Shown: positions 43,001-54,924, counted from the stretch's first letter. The stretch is 64,000 nt of DNA from Bacteroides sp. 214 (GCF_010501015.1 NZ_QVML01000004.1:62001-126000); one strand, 5' to 3'. Numbers and translations are program-made. The notes: generated by a model from the letters alone, not told the origin.

Positions 43001-44299
43001 CGTGCTACGATTGAGGCATATAGTAATTGCGACTCCGTATTATTATATAATGATGCTGCTGATTCGGAGTATTTAGGAAGAAAACGTAACGGTGGTATTG
43101 GAACACATATGATGTGGGAAAACCGTGATATACGTTATAATGTACTTCGTGCGGTGGGATATTATCAAGGTAAGCCGGTTGCAGAAGACATACTTGTGTT
43201 GAAAGGTTTGGAACAAGCCCCTCACTTCGAAAAACTATATGCTGATGTACGCCCGTTATTGGAAGGCGAGAGTGGATACAACTATCTGTATCGCGTTAAC
43301 TGCGGAGGCGACGAATATGAGGATAGCTTTGGGCAACGATGGAGTCAGGACAATAGATCGTATTCCCACTCGTGGGCAGAGAATTTTGAAGGCTTAAATC
43401 CTTACCTTGCCAGCCAACGGGTAACAAACGACCCGATACGTGGCACAAAAGATTGGGAACTGTTTCAATACTTCCGCTTTGGCAGACATCAGCTGACGTT
43501 TCGTTTTGATGTACCTGATGGCCGCTATCGCATTGAACTCTACTTTACCGAGCCATGGCATGGTACAGGCGGAAGCGCCGCTACCGACTGTGAGGGGTGG
43601 CGCATCTTTGATGTGGCAGTGAACGGACAAACATTGCTCAATGATTTGGATATCTGGGCAGAGACAGGACACGATGGTGCTTGTAAGAAAGTGGTATATG
43701 CTGATGTGAAAGGTGGTTCGCTTGTTATAAACTTCCCCGAAGTGAAAGCGGGGCAAGCGGTGATCTCAGCTATTGCGATAGCTTCCTCTCAACAACAAAG
43801 CAAACCTGTCACTTTTGGTGAGGGACGTAAAGAGACAACCATGTGGAAATCTTTCAATACTTCTGTTATGGAGAAAACCCCGAAGGAACTACTTCCCGAA
43901 GATTTAAATACTCGTGCTAACGTAACTTACGAAGCCGAAGAGGCGAAGCTACGTGGTAAGTTTACCAAAAAGGAACACCGCAAACAGGTTGGTGTCTTCT
44001 TTGGCGAAAGCAAAACAAACAGTATTGAATGGAACATATCGACCGGACTGGCGCAAGAGTATGCCATGCGGTTTAAGTATATGAACACCAGTGGCCGCCC
44101 GATAACCGTACGCCTACAGTTTATAGATAAGGTAGGAGCTGTGTTGAAAGATGCTGAAATAACTTTCCCCGAAGCACCCGAGAAGTGGCGAATGATGAGT
44201 ACCACAACAGGTACATATATCAATGCGGGATATTATCGCATCGTACTAACGGCAGCAGATATGGCAGGACTAGCGTTCGATGCGGTTGATGTACAGTAA
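40031..44299 (+). CDS. multidomain enzyme: beta-propeller glycosidase + GH2 + malectin + CBM-like
   Basis: This 1422-residue protein has a signal peptide (ending VAAQ). Residues about 25-375 form a five-bladed propeller of GH43/GH137-like type (DCPTVFRHNDKWYMTYVLYN, GGSYTLQPWKGKYWMTYIGG). Residues about 400-960 are GH2: IPHNWDDYYG, FINGVCEYEH, acid/base Glu795 in GLQNES, nucleophile Glu865 in NGEYGAW. A malectin-like domain (VNCGGDEYEDSFGQRW, from about 1087) and a carbohydrate-binding-like C-terminus follow. A GH137-GH2 fusion with beta-L-arabinofuranosidase and beta-glucuronidase activity is known from B. thetaiotaomicron; this may be analogous. Two palindromic repeats are inserted in frame (residues ~393-404 and ~455-466). 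Confidence 0.75.
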   Translation: MINRIVSFFIVITSILPVAAQREVSQERMTEIYEQVKTPYKYGMVIAPETNNYKVDCPTVFRHNDKWYMTYVLYNGRFGTDGRGYETWLAESDNLLEWTTKGRLLSFREQGWDMNQRGGFPALPDMEWGGSYTLQPWKGKYWMTYIGGNKTGYEAGPLSIGLAWTDAKNLGTAIEWEGMDTPIIASSDKEAQWFENLTEYKSTIYWDKEKTLGAPFVMFYNAGGRHPETNLKGERVGIALSKDMKKWKRYAGNPVFVHETEGTITGDAHIQKFGDVYVMFYFSAFNPTRSYKAYNTFACSYDLIHWNDWQGEDLIKPSKDYDDLFAHKSYVINHNGVVYHFYCATNKYDQRGIAVATSKPMGRSAVHFPAPEVKNKRVVTELNDWETKLQPNSLTPALSKREGEDSAADYEWQKVTIPHNWDDYYGYRQLTHGNLHGTALYRTTFVAPSLHSAGSSLSFGEGWGEAVYSLRFSGVGTYATITLNGKDYGRHPVGRTTLTLDVTDAIKPGQSNFLEVKAEHPELIADMPWVCGGCSSEWGFSEGSQPLGIFRPVELEVSDNIRIEPFGVHVWNDDKAETVYIDTELKNYSNATQTVELVNKLSTDMGRQVFRLVEQVTLAAGETKTIRQSSPVENPIRWDTENPYLYNLATMIKRNTKTTDEITTPFGIRTISWPVKRNDGDGRFFLNDKPVFINGVCEYEHQFGQSHAFSREQVKARVRQILAAGFNGFRDAHQPHHLDYQKYWDAEGVLFWTQLSAHVWYDTPEFRANFKKLLRQWVKERRNSPSVVIWGLQNESTLPRAFAEECCEIIREMDPTARNMRIITTCNGGEGTDWNVVQNWSGTYGGNPQDYNRELARKEQLLNGEYGAWRSLDLHTEPGAFEQNGVWSEERMCQLMEMKVRLAEQVRDSVCGQFQWIYSSHDNPGRRQPDEGYRIIDKVGPFNYKGLTSPWEEPLDVYYMYRSNYMSAAKDPMVYLVSHTWADRFKDGRRRATIEAYSNCDSVLLYNDAADSEYLGRKRNGGIGTHMMWENRDIRYNVLRAVGYYQGKPVAEDILVLKGLEQAPHFEKLYADVRPLLEGESGYNYLYRVNCGGDEYEDSFGQRWSQDNRSYSHSWAENFEGLNPYLASQRVTNDPIRGTKDWELFQYFRFGRHQLTFRFDVPDGRYRIELYFTEPWHGTGGSAATDCEGWRIFDVAVNGQTLLNDLDIWAETGHDGACKKVVYADVKGGSLVINFPEVKAGQAVISAIAIASSQQQSKPVTFGEGRKETTMWKSFNTSVMEKTPKELLPEDLNTRANVTYEAEEAKLRGKFTKKEHRKQVGVFFGESKTNSIEWNISTGLAQEYAMRFKYMNTSGRPITVRLQFIDKVGAVLKDAEITFPEAPEKWRMMSTTTGTYINAGYYRIVLTAADMAGLAFDAVDVQ
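41209..41239 (+). repeat. REP-like 31-bp palindromic element, copy 3, in frame in the GH2 fusion
   Basis: It starts CCTCACCCCAGCCCTCTCC as copy 1 does and is translated as SLTPALSKREGE, in the linker between the propeller and GH2 modules. Confidence 0.9.
41396..41426 (-). repeat. REP-like 31-bp palindromic element, copy 4 (inverted), in frame in the GH2 fusion
   Basis: It reads TCCCTCTCTTTTGGAGAGGG and is translated as SLSFGEGWGE, within a loop of the GH2 N-terminal sandwich. The 156 bases between copies 3 and 4 encode conserved GH2 sequence (KVTIPHNWDDYYG), so the two insertions are independent. Confidence 0.9.
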
Positions 44300-47530
<3,231 letters not shown>

Positions 47531-47680
47531 ATGCCATAAGCATTTGCTCCAAATGCTTATGGCATTCACCTCGGATGCTTATGGCTCTTGGGGTAAATGC
47601 TTATGGCTCTCCGACTGTTTACTATAAGCTTAAAGTGCCAGTTGTAGCTTTACCATCCTCCAAATGTAGTTTTACGAAAT
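47531..47680. repeat. array 4: about seven units at 22-bp pitch
   Basis: Units start at 47531, 47553, 47575, 47597, 47619, 47641 and 47663. Unit 1 starts ATGCCATAAGCAT and unit 2 its reverse complement ATGCTTATGGCAT; units 3 and 4 start ATGCTTATGGCTCT/C. Units 5-7 are more degenerate (TATAAGCTTA, TGTAGCTTTAC, TGTAGTTTTAC). The last units merge into the solitary terminal-repeat copy. Confidence 0.8.
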
Positions 47681-47784
47681 AGGTCTTCACCTTCACAAAA
47701 CGCTGTAAGCAGATGGCGCTGAGGGAATTACGTGTGAAGACCCCCTCTTTTTGCCTTCACAAGGTCTTCACAACCAATTTTTTT
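47655..47784 (+). repeat. solitary copy of the HU/VirE-unit terminal repeat
   Basis: It contains ATCCTCCAA, then 30 bases from the start of that motif CTTCACCTTCACAAAACGCT, the same spacing as at 14219, followed by GTGTGAAGACCCCC and CCTTCACAAGGTCTTCACA. No HU-like or VirE-like gene is present. It may be a scar or a solo end of the element. Bases 47785-47980 downstream show only GCAGTGAGAAA-type short repeats and no gene. Confidence 0.85.
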
Positions 47785-47982
47785 GACTGCTTTTGTGGTA
47801 AAATGCAGTGAGAAACAATGCGAAAAACAGTCAATCTTGCAGTAAAAAGCAGTGAGAAAAAGGCTGCTTCAAAGTCCTCCTCCGCCCTTTGGAGACCTCC
47901 TCCAATCAGTATCTACTCGGCAGCAATTCCGAACTGGGGTTTAACCCATGAAATAGACCGAGGTAGAATATGTGGTTGGATG

Positions 47983-48013
47983 CTTGCGTTTTCCCTATTT
48001 TACTATACTTTTG
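47983..48013 (+). promoter_or_regulatory. promoter of the full-length TPR-LuxR regulator
   Basis: CTTG at 47983-47986 and TACTTTTG at 48006-48013 are separated by 19 bases, as in the promoters of the two related genes. Confidence 0.7.
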
Positions 48014-48039
48014 TCGAAATGTTCTATTTTATCTATTAC

Positions 48040-49707
48040 ATGAAAACACATAAACGCTTACTTTTCCTTTCTTTTTTGCCTCTGCTGTTCATCTCTTGTT
48101 CGCAGAGAACAGTTACTAATCCCTTATTGCTTCGTGCAGATTCGTTGATGGAGTGTTGTCCGGATAGTGCGTTGTCGTTACTCACTGCATTTGTGGCAAG
48201 TGTTCAACACGAAAGCCGACCTACTCAGATGTACTACAACTTGTTGCTTACCAAAGCACAAGATAAATGTTTCTTAACGCACACATCCGACTCGCTGATG
48301 AAATCCGTAGTAGATTATTATCAAAAGCACGGTAATACGCATCAAAAAATGGAATCGTTGTATTATTTGGCAAGTGTGTATCGCGACTTGGGCGATGCAC
48401 CCCGGGCAATCGACTGTTTCTTGAAAGCGGCAGAAACATCCGAAGAACAGACAGAACATAGGCTGTTGAGTAGAATATATAGCCAGATAGGAACACTCTT
48501 TTTTAAGCAAAACCTGCATAAGGAAGGGGTGGAGGCTTACAAGAAATCATATCAGCATGACGTGTCGTTGAAGGATTCATCAACCATAATATATGGCTTG
48601 CACGAAATGAATAAAGTATATATCGAAATATCTCATGTTGATAGTGCCTTGTACTATTATAACAAAGCAATCGAAATAGCAAAAAGAACAGGCAATGAAA
48701 CAATTGCCGAAAAGGTAGGAGTAGAGTTGGCGGATATTTATCTGCGGCTCAATCATTTGGATAGTGCACGCACATTATTAATTGAGAGTACGGTGAAAAA
48801 ACATCTGGATGATGGTTTAGCTGGTGGAAGGTCCTATACAAAAATCAATAACTCGGATTCGGCTAAGCACTATCATATTAGGGTTGTAGAATTTGGCAAT
48901 ATTCAATTAGAAAAGGATGTGCCTTATTTTTTGGAACAATACGTTTCGAGCAATGATTCTATTAAGAATTTCACAACTACCGAAAGTGTAAAACAACTAA
49001 CGTCGTTGTATAATTATCAGCTTATCGAAAACGAAAACAACCGCTTGTTGTTGAAGAATAAAGAGCGGGAGATGGTTGCATATACTGTATTCTTCGTGGT
49101 TGTTTTGGGTATTATTATTGCCTGCTGGTTATTTCTTTACTATCGCAAGCGCAAGAGGATGCAGTTGGAGCAACAGCAACGTGTTTATTTTTTCAAACAG
49201 CAGGAATTACAAGCCGAAATAGAAAAGAAAAACAAAAAGATGATGGAGCTGAAACAACAATTGGAGAGGTCGGCTACAGAAAACACACAAGAGGTAATTC
49301 TTTTGCAGCAACGACTGGAGGAAACCATTAGAAAGCACAATCAGTTAGTTACACAGAAGAAGGAGACCGAAAATAAATTTCGTTCATCTTCCATCTATTT
49401 GCTGCTTCATGAGAATTGTAAAAACCCGAGTTTTAGGATAAAGAAGCATTGGGAGGAATTGCAAGAAGAAATAAACTTACTCTACAATAATTTTTCAGGA
49501 AGGCTTTATATATTATACCCCAAACTAAGCGAAACAGAACTACACGTTAGCTTACTCATAAAAGCAGAAATTCCGCTTAAAGACATAGCCCGATTGCTTT
49601 GCAAAGAGCCAAGTGCCATAAGCAATATTCGTAAAAGGTTGTACGAAAAAACCCATGGCGAACAAGGCAGGGCGGAGCTGTGGGATGATTTTATACGTAA
49701 GATGTAA
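48040..49707 (+). CDS. TPR membrane regulator with C-terminal LuxR-like helix-turn-helix (full-length copy)
   Basis: The start at 48040, 26 bases after the -7 element, gives 555 residues with lipoprotein-type signal MKTHKRLLFLSFLPLLFISC; the frame stays open upstream to 47818 but crosses the promoter. Residues about 40-300 are TPR repeats (YYLASVYRDLGDAPRAIDCF, SALYYYNKAIEIAKRTGNE). A transmembrane helix lies near 347-368, then a long coiled coil and a C-terminal helix-turn-helix (LSETELHVSLLIKAEIPLKD, then KEPSAISNIRKRLYEK). This architecture is common in Bacteroidota one-component regulators. It is the only intact member of three paralogues here. The GLPGLI/receptor pair follows. Confidence 0.8.
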   Translation: MKTHKRLLFLSFLPLLFISCSQRTVTNPLLLRADSLMECCPDSALSLLTAFVASVQHESRPTQMYYNLLLTKAQDKCFLTHTSDSLMKSVVDYYQKHGNTHQKMESLYYLASVYRDLGDAPRAIDCFLKAAETSEEQTEHRLLSRIYSQIGTLFFKQNLHKEGVEAYKKSYQHDVSLKDSSTIIYGLHEMNKVYIEISHVDSALYYYNKAIEIAKRTGNETIAEKVGVELADIYLRLNHLDSARTLLIESTVKKHLDDGLAGGRSYTKINNSDSAKHYHIRVVEFGNIQLEKDVPYFLEQYVSSNDSIKNFTTTESVKQLTSLYNYQLIENENNRLLLKNKEREMVAYTVFFVVVLGIIIACWLFLYYRKRKRMQLEQQQRVYFFKQQELQAEIEKKNKKMMELKQQLERSATENTQEVILLQQRLEETIRKHNQLVTQKKETENKFRSSSIYLLLHENCKNPSFRIKKHWEELQEEINLLYNNFSGRLYILYPKLSETELHVSLLIKAEIPLKDIARLLCKEPSAISNIRKRLYEKTHGEQGRAELWDDFIRKM

Positions 49708-49804
49708 AGCTTATATAGCACTTCATAGCGTGGTTGCTAATAGGGATGGCGCATTTGTGAACTTTTTGTGAAGTAGTTTTTGTGTATGACATAACAATCG
49801 GAGG

Positions 49805-49812
49805 TAGATTTG
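49805..49812 (+). promoter_or_regulatory. -7 promoter element of the GLPGLI/receptor pair
   Basis: TAGATTTG matches TAnnTTTG; a TTTG at 49779-49782 lies 22 bases upstream. The ATG follows at 49842. Confidence 0.45.
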
Positions 49813-49841
49813 TTGGACAAACAAATTGATATAACATTAAA

Positions 49842-50699
49842 ATGAAAACAAAACTCTTCCTCCTCTCCCTACTGTTATTTGTAATACTACCTGTTTACTC
49901 ACAAATGATTGTAAATAGCGGTGGATCATCCTCCAAATTCGCCAAATTTGCCGAACTCGAAATCCTTGCCGAAAGTAAATTAGAATGTATTTATGCCTAT
50001 ACGGTTAAAGACCTTGAACGAAAAAGCAGCCAAACAGAATATATGATTCTGCAAGCAGGAAACACCCTTTCCAAGTTCTGGGGGTTGTCAAATTATCGAC
50101 GAGATTCTGTAATCTATCAAATGGATATTACCAAAATATCAACAAATGAAGCCGGTAGAATATATGGTAAATATGGGTCGGTTTCATTGCTTAAAGATAA
50201 GTTTTTCATAGATGGAATCTCTGGTAAGGTTACTGTTCTTGGTCGGATTTTTCTGGATAATTATGTGTATGAAGAGGATATACCTGCCATTGCTTGGGAT
50301 ATAACCAACCAACGAGATACCATTTGTGGTTATGCCTGCCAACAAGCAACCGCTACATTTGCTGGCAGAAACTGGGCTGCTTGGTTTGCTAACATTCCGG
50401 TAAATGCAGGTCCATGGAAACTTTGCGGACTTCCCGGGCTAATTTTGAAAGCAGAAGACGAAGAGAAAGAACACTGCTTTGAAGCGATAACGATACGCAA
50501 CTCTACCCAATCCATCCATAAAGAGAAGAAGCACTACATAAAAACAACGCGAGACAAATATATAAAGGGGCTGAATAAACACATGGAAGATCCTGGAACT
50601 GCCTATCGCGGTACAATGTATGCGCCGAAAGATGAAAATGGCAAAGAGATAGAAGTGAAATCGTATAAGCCATTCTATAACCAGATAGAAAAGCTGTAA
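49842..50699 (+). CDS. GLPGLI-family periplasmic protein
   Basis: The 285-residue protein has a signal peptide (MKTKLFLLSLLLFVILPVYS) and the family-defining motif near residue 195 (GPWKLCGLPGLILKAED). Cysteines at CGYACQQA and KLC are typical. GLPGLI proteins are Bacteroidota-specific and usually lie beside a TonB-type outer-membrane protein, as here: the receptor gene begins 2 bases after the stop. Their biochemical role is not established; metal or peptide handling has been suggested from context. Confidence 0.9.
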   Translation: MKTKLFLLSLLLFVILPVYSQMIVNSGGSSSKFAKFAELEILAESKLECIYAYTVKDLERKSSQTEYMILQAGNTLSKFWGLSNYRRDSVIYQMDITKISTNEAGRIYGKYGSVSLLKDKFFIDGISGKVTVLGRIFLDNYVYEEDIPAIAWDITNQRDTICGYACQQATATFAGRNWAAWFANIPVNAGPWKLCGLPGLILKAEDEEKEHCFEAITIRNSTQSIHKEKKHYIKTTRDKYIKGLNKHMEDPGTAYRGTMYAPKDENGKEIEVKSYKPFYNQIEKL

Positions 50700-50701
50700 C
50701 G

Positions 50702-53293
50702 ATGCCGAGGCTTCTGTTCTTAATGCTGTTTAGTGTTATTTCGTTCTGCCTATACGCTCAGCAAGCCGTGCGCGGAACGGTGTTGAGTACGCAAGACTCT
50801 ACATCACTTGGTGGCGTAATTGTGAAAGCGATAGATGTAGAAGAAGCGCTCCTTGCTTATGCCATAAGCAATGCAGATGGAGAGTTTCTGTTGAAGATAA
50901 AGACAGAAGTAGACAAGGTTGTGTTGCAGTTTTCGCTTATGGGGTATAAAACCGTTCGGAAAGTAATAACCCCAAAAACAACAGAAGTTACGATGACAAT
51001 GGAAGATGATGTCTTTCAGTTGGAAGAGGTGACCATTAAAGCAACCCCTATTTATGGAAACGGCGATACAATTAGTTACAACATAGCTTCGTTCCTATCG
51101 CAAACCGACCGAAACATTGAGGATATTATTAAGAAGTTGCCGGGGATAGACATAGATAACTCGGGGAAGATACTCTATAAAGGGGAGCCTATTAATAAGT
51201 TTTATGTAGAAGATCTTGATATGCTGGGCGGTAAGTACAGTCAGATTACCAAAAACTTAGCCCCCGAATATGTTACTACTATTCAGGTATACGAAAATCA
51301 CCAACCCATACGGGCGAAGAAGGATATTGAGTTTGTGGACAAAGCCGCGCTGAATATCAAGCTGAAAAAGAATCAGGTACGACCAATGGGATATATTTCG
51401 GGTGGGGGTGGCTATGGTGACAAGGCGTTATATAAAGGCGAGCTTTTTGCGCTATTTATCAGGAAACCATCGCAGCACTTGCTAACAATAAAGAGTGGCA
51501 ACGACGGCGTGTCTTATTCGAGCGAACTGACCAATCAAATCAGCCTCGAATCGGAAACAACTTCACAAATCAATAAACTTTTTGGCAGAGGTGGCTACGG
51601 CAAACCTTCTATTGCCTCCGAAAGGTATTATCGAAATAATTCTTCTATTGTTTCGACTAATAACTTATTTAAGCTGGCTACCAATAAAACAATAAAGGTA
51701 AACGCTGATTATTCCTATGATAAGAACAGCTATACGCAAGGCAAACAGCTAGTTTATTTTTCGGAAGAGGGCAATGTAATTGTAGAAGAAGCTATTGATT
51801 CGCGTTATGAAACGCACAAACTGGGTGCGGAGGTTGATTATGAACTCAATGATACAGTGTGTTATCTCAAAAATAGATTATCCTTCAGTTCGCAGTTTGT
51901 TGATGACAAATTTGAAATTGCAACCGGAAACCAGCTAACAGAAACGCGCAAAATGAATGAAGTGCGTCTTTCCAATCAATTCAATTACCTAAGGCGAAGC
52001 GACAAACGATTGACGGGGTTCAACTCGCGCATGAGTTTCAACAATTTTCCACAGAACAATTTGTTGATAGCTAACAACACAGAAGCAATCAACCAACTAC
52101 AAAAAGTAACCGGATGGGGGTTTTATACCACAGAGTCTACTTCGCTAAATTGGTCGGCAAACCGACGTTCTATGTTTTCGCTATTATTGCTTATTAACAC
52201 AGCGTATGACAAAATAGAGTTGGAAAGTCAACACGAAGAAACAAGTAAACATACTGCTCAAGGCTATAAGATAAGCTATGAAGCGGTGGCGGGATATACC
52301 TATCAAAACACAGATCTTCGTTACGAGGCTACTCTCCCGTTTCGGTTGTATACTATTCGCTATTCATACGGCAACAATGAAAAATTTCGTTTGACCCGCC
52401 CATACATCAACCTGAATCATTCATTGAGATATACACTTTCGGCACGATTTGCATTGACAGGAAAACTACAATACGAAAGTGTAATAGGTGATATTGTTGA
52501 TTTTGTAATGCAACCGATTCAACTCAATTACCTTTCGAGAATGACTCCCGGAACTGGTGTACTCGAGGAAAGAAACAGGTTGGGTGGGAGTTTGAACGGT
52601 AATTATAAAAACTCGCTTGCAGGTTTGTTCTACTCTGTTCAGGTGGGTTATACATTGATTGAAAAGAATACAATCAATAGCTCCGTGGTAGATGAAGAAA
52701 CTGTTTCTTCTACCGCGAAGGAGCAAAAAAACAAAGGAAGGTTGTTTCTTGCAACGGGTTATTTCTCTAAAAATGTACATAATATACGTACAGTGTTCTC
52801 GGTTAACGGGAATTACACGCTTAATAAATCCAAGCGGATACGCCACTCTATCAAGTATCCGGTGGATGTTTCGGTTTGGTCTGTAGCTCCTACCATAACC
52901 ACTACACCCTATAAGTGGTTATACATAAGTTGCGATGCCGTTTTCTCTCAAACAGGTGTCTCGACTACAGTAGCTGGTTCTGCAACAAAAACAACTCAAG
53001 ATAACTGGACAACTGGTATTCATCTCTCTGTCTTTCCGTTTTCAGGGTTTGAGGTATACAGTAAATTGAATTATACTAATATAGAAACAGAACCAAGTAA
53101 GTATGTATCTGCTTATTTTCTGGATGGAGGAGTAAGATATATTCGCTCGGAGTTTGAAGTAGAATTGAAACTATCCAACCTTACCAACCAGAAGGTGTAC
53201 GAAAACACCATTCACAATGGTTTTGACCAAATAAACTATCGTTATGCGTTGCGGGCACGGGAGTTTATGATAACAGTGCGGGTTAAATTTTGA
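50702..53293 (+). CDS. TonB-dependent receptor-like outer membrane protein with carboxypeptidase-like N-domain
   Basis: The 863-residue protein has a signal peptide (MPRLLFLMLFSVISFCLYAQ), a carboxypeptidase-regulatory-like domain (residues about 22-100: VRGTVLSTQDSTSLGGVIVK), a plug-like segment (KKLPGIDIDNSGKILYKGEP) and a long beta-barrel ending in ITVRVKF with a terminal Phe. It is not SusC: there is no SusD partner and it matches the smaller barrel type paired with GLPGLI proteins. Location is the outer membrane; cargo unknown. A palindromic intergenic repeat follows at 53305. Confidence 0.85.
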   Translation: MPRLLFLMLFSVISFCLYAQQAVRGTVLSTQDSTSLGGVIVKAIDVEEALLAYAISNADGEFLLKIKTEVDKVVLQFSLMGYKTVRKVITPKTTEVTMTMEDDVFQLEEVTIKATPIYGNGDTISYNIASFLSQTDRNIEDIIKKLPGIDIDNSGKILYKGEPINKFYVEDLDMLGGKYSQITKNLAPEYVTTIQVYENHQPIRAKKDIEFVDKAALNIKLKKNQVRPMGYISGGGGYGDKALYKGELFALFIRKPSQHLLTIKSGNDGVSYSSELTNQISLESETTSQINKLFGRGGYGKPSIASERYYRNNSSIVSTNNLFKLATNKTIKVNADYSYDKNSYTQGKQLVYFSEEGNVIVEEAIDSRYETHKLGAEVDYELNDTVCYLKNRLSFSSQFVDDKFEIATGNQLTETRKMNEVRLSNQFNYLRRSDKRLTGFNSRMSFNNFPQNNLLIANNTEAINQLQKVTGWGFYTTESTSLNWSANRRSMFSLLLLINTAYDKIELESQHEETSKHTAQGYKISYEAVAGYTYQNTDLRYEATLPFRLYTIRYSYGNNEKFRLTRPYINLNHSLRYTLSARFALTGKLQYESVIGDIVDFVMQPIQLNYLSRMTPGTGVLEERNRLGGSLNGNYKNSLAGLFYSVQVGYTLIEKNTINSSVVDEETVSSTAKEQKNKGRLFLATGYFSKNVHNIRTVFSVNGNYTLNKSKRIRHSIKYPVDVSVWSVAPTITTTPYKWLYISCDAVFSQTGVSTTVAGSATKTTQDNWTTGIHLSVFPFSGFEVYSKLNYTNIETEPSKYVSAYFLDGGVRYIRSEFEVELKLSNLTNQKVYENTIHNGFDQINYRYALRAREFMITVRVKF

Positions 53294-53304
53294 TTTTGTT
53301 TGAA

Positions 53305-53390
53305 CACCCCGTAGGGGTACAACGTCTATAACCACAGGTGAAACCTGTGGCAGAAAAAGGTTAAGTGAGTAAACCCCGTAGCGGGTTTAA
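53305..53390. repeat. intergenic palindromic repeat (ACCCC-GTA-GGGGT type)
   Basis: Three small perfect hairpins follow one another: ACCCCGTAGGGGT (53306-53318), CCACAGGTGAAACCTGTGG (53332-53350) and AAACCCCGTAGCGGGTTT (53371-53388). The layout resembles a dispersed intergenic repeat I recall from other Bacteroidales genomes; function unknown. The following 53391-53586 shows no gene. Confidence 0.6.
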
Positions 53391-53586
53391 CCCATACGGC
53401 ACAACCCCGTTTAGTAACATTATCATACAATCCTAAATCCAAACTCGTTATAGAACCTTAATACAAATTTGGAACTATCACCAAAAAACCTTATCTTTAG
53501 TATACAAAGATATACGGAAAGTATATACAGATAGAGGCGGAAAACCAGGCGTTTTTTGCCTCTATTTTTTTAGTTTTTCCTACTCC

Positions 53587-53696
53587 CGTGTTTAACACAA
53601 CTCGCTTCCGTGGTAACCACTAGCACATGCCGTGTTAACCACTCTTACCCTTCGTGGTTAACACGAAGACAAAAGTGGTAACCACGGAGGCAAAAA
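53587..53696. repeat. array 5: five palindromes at 21-22-bp pitch
   Basis: Odd palindromes GTGTTTAACAC, GTGGTAACCAC, GTGTTAACCAC, GTGGTTAACAC and GTGGTAACCAC are centred at 53593, 53615, 53637, 53659 and 53680. Spacers between them are unrelated. The array lies 241 bases upstream of the regulator pseudogene. A weak hairpin plus T-run (AATCCG...CGGATTTTT, 53710-53736) follows. Confidence 0.9.
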
Positions 53697-53879
53697 CAGT
53701 GTAAAAAGTAATCCGACTTCATACAACCGGATTTTTGCGATGTGGGCAAAGCGAGCGACTCCTTTTTATGGGAAACAGAGAAGTTAATAGTATATAAATA
53801 AATCGAGGGGGAATATGGGGGCGGGTGGTTATGTTTTCTGACAAATACAATTATTCTTGAATGGAAAATTGTAAAAATG

Positions 53880-53910
53880 TTTGCATTTCCCCTGTTTTAC
53901 TATACCTTTG
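53880..53910 (+). promoter_or_regulatory. consensus promoter before the regulator pseudogene
   Basis: TTTG at 53880-53883 and TACCTTTG at 53903-53910 with 19 bases between match the Bacteroides consensus exactly. Confidence 0.75.
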
Positions 53911-53936
53911 TCGAAACGTTCTATTTTATCTATTAC

Positions 53937-54296
53937 ATGAAAACATACAAACGCTTACTTTTCCTTTCTTTTTTGCCACTACTGTTCATCTCTTGTTCAC
54001 AGAGAAAAGTAACTAATCCCTTATTGCTTCGTGCAGATTCGTTGATGGAGTGTTGCCCGGATAGTGCGTTGTCGTTACTCACTGCATTCTCAGCAAGTGT
54101 GCAACACGAAAATCATCCTACCCGGATGTACTACAACTTGTTGCTTACCAAAGCACAAGATAAATGTTTCCTGACGCACACATCCGATTTGTTGATGAAC
54201 CCCGTAGTAGATTATTATCAAAAGCATGGTAATATGCATAAAAAAAAATCATATCAACATGACGTGTCGTTAAAAGATTCATCGACTATTGTTTAG
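53937..54296 (+). pseudogene. remnant of a TPR-LuxR regulator (third paralogue)
   Basis: The 119-codon frame starts MKTYKRLLFLSFLPLLFISC and follows the full-length gene at 48040 almost residue for residue to YYQKHGN. It then skips about 65 codons, rejoining at KSYQHDVSLKDSSTI through a run of nine A's (54240-54248), and stops. The TPR remainder, membrane helix and DNA-binding domain are gone. The promoter and 5' leader are intact. The 54297-54561 gap downstream shows eroded sequence and a weak TACTCAAC/TTGGAGTA inverted repeat (54462-54484). Confidence 0.8.
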
Positions 54297-54561
54297 GCTG
54301 GTTTGAGCTGGAATGAATGAGCTATTGTAGAGGCTCGCCACCTCTATGAATACTATAAAAACCTCCCTGCAGGAGATTAACTAACAAATAAAATCTGACG
54401 AGATTTTTAACATTAACTAACACTACAAAAAGGCGCTGTGAAGGTATACAAATAATTAAGTTACTCAACTTTAGTTGGAGTACATAGATAATTAAATGCA
54501 GCTATTTTTATTTTAATAGTTTGCAAGATGGAAATAAAACTAACAAAAACAAATTGAATTT

Positions 54562-54924
54562 ATGAACAAATTGATTACATTAGTCACACTTCTTTTTTTC
54601 CTGATGTCATGTAACGATGATAATGAAAAAGAAACTTATAAAGACATTGTGTTTACGGTTGCTTCTAAAAGAAGTGTAAAGGATAACATTGAGGAAACGC
54701 CAAGTTACCAATATGTTTATTATGTCAAAACGTCTGAGAATCAGGAGTGGACAAAATTCCCCTATGAAATTCTTAATTTTAATTATGAAGAAGGTTATGA
54801 ATACGTCATAGACGTGTTAGAGGTGACTTATTCAAGTGCTCCAGAGGATGCACCACTAAAGGAGTATCGATTTATAAGCTTAATTAATAAAGAAGAAAAA
54901 GAATCAGAAAATCTTCCTGATTAA
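54562..54924 (+). CDS. small lipoprotein, DUF4377-like
   Basis: The 120-residue product has a lipoprotein signal (MNKLITLVTLLFFLMSC). A domain with NQEWTKFPYEILNFNYEEGY and EYVIDVLEVTYSSAPEDA follows, fitting DUF4377 domains, whose function is unknown. It is isolated, AT-rich and surrounded by gene remnants. The 54925-55106 stretch after it holds no gene that I can support. Confidence 0.7.
   Translation: MNKLITLVTLLFFLMSCNDDNEKETYKDIVFTVASKRSVKDNIEETPSYQYVYYVKTSENQEWTKFPYEILNFNYEEGYEYVIDVLEVTYSSAPEDAPLKEYRFISLINKEEKESENLPD

Noticed and set aside
47818..48039. N-terminal extension of the TPR-LuxR regulator
   Set aside because: The extension crosses the promoter and precedes a clean lipoprotein signal; the paralogues begin at the equivalent ATG.
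50702..53293. SusC-type receptor of a polysaccharide utilization locus
   Set aside because: There is no SusD partner, the protein is short for SusC, and it is paired with a GLPGLI gene, which is a separate system.
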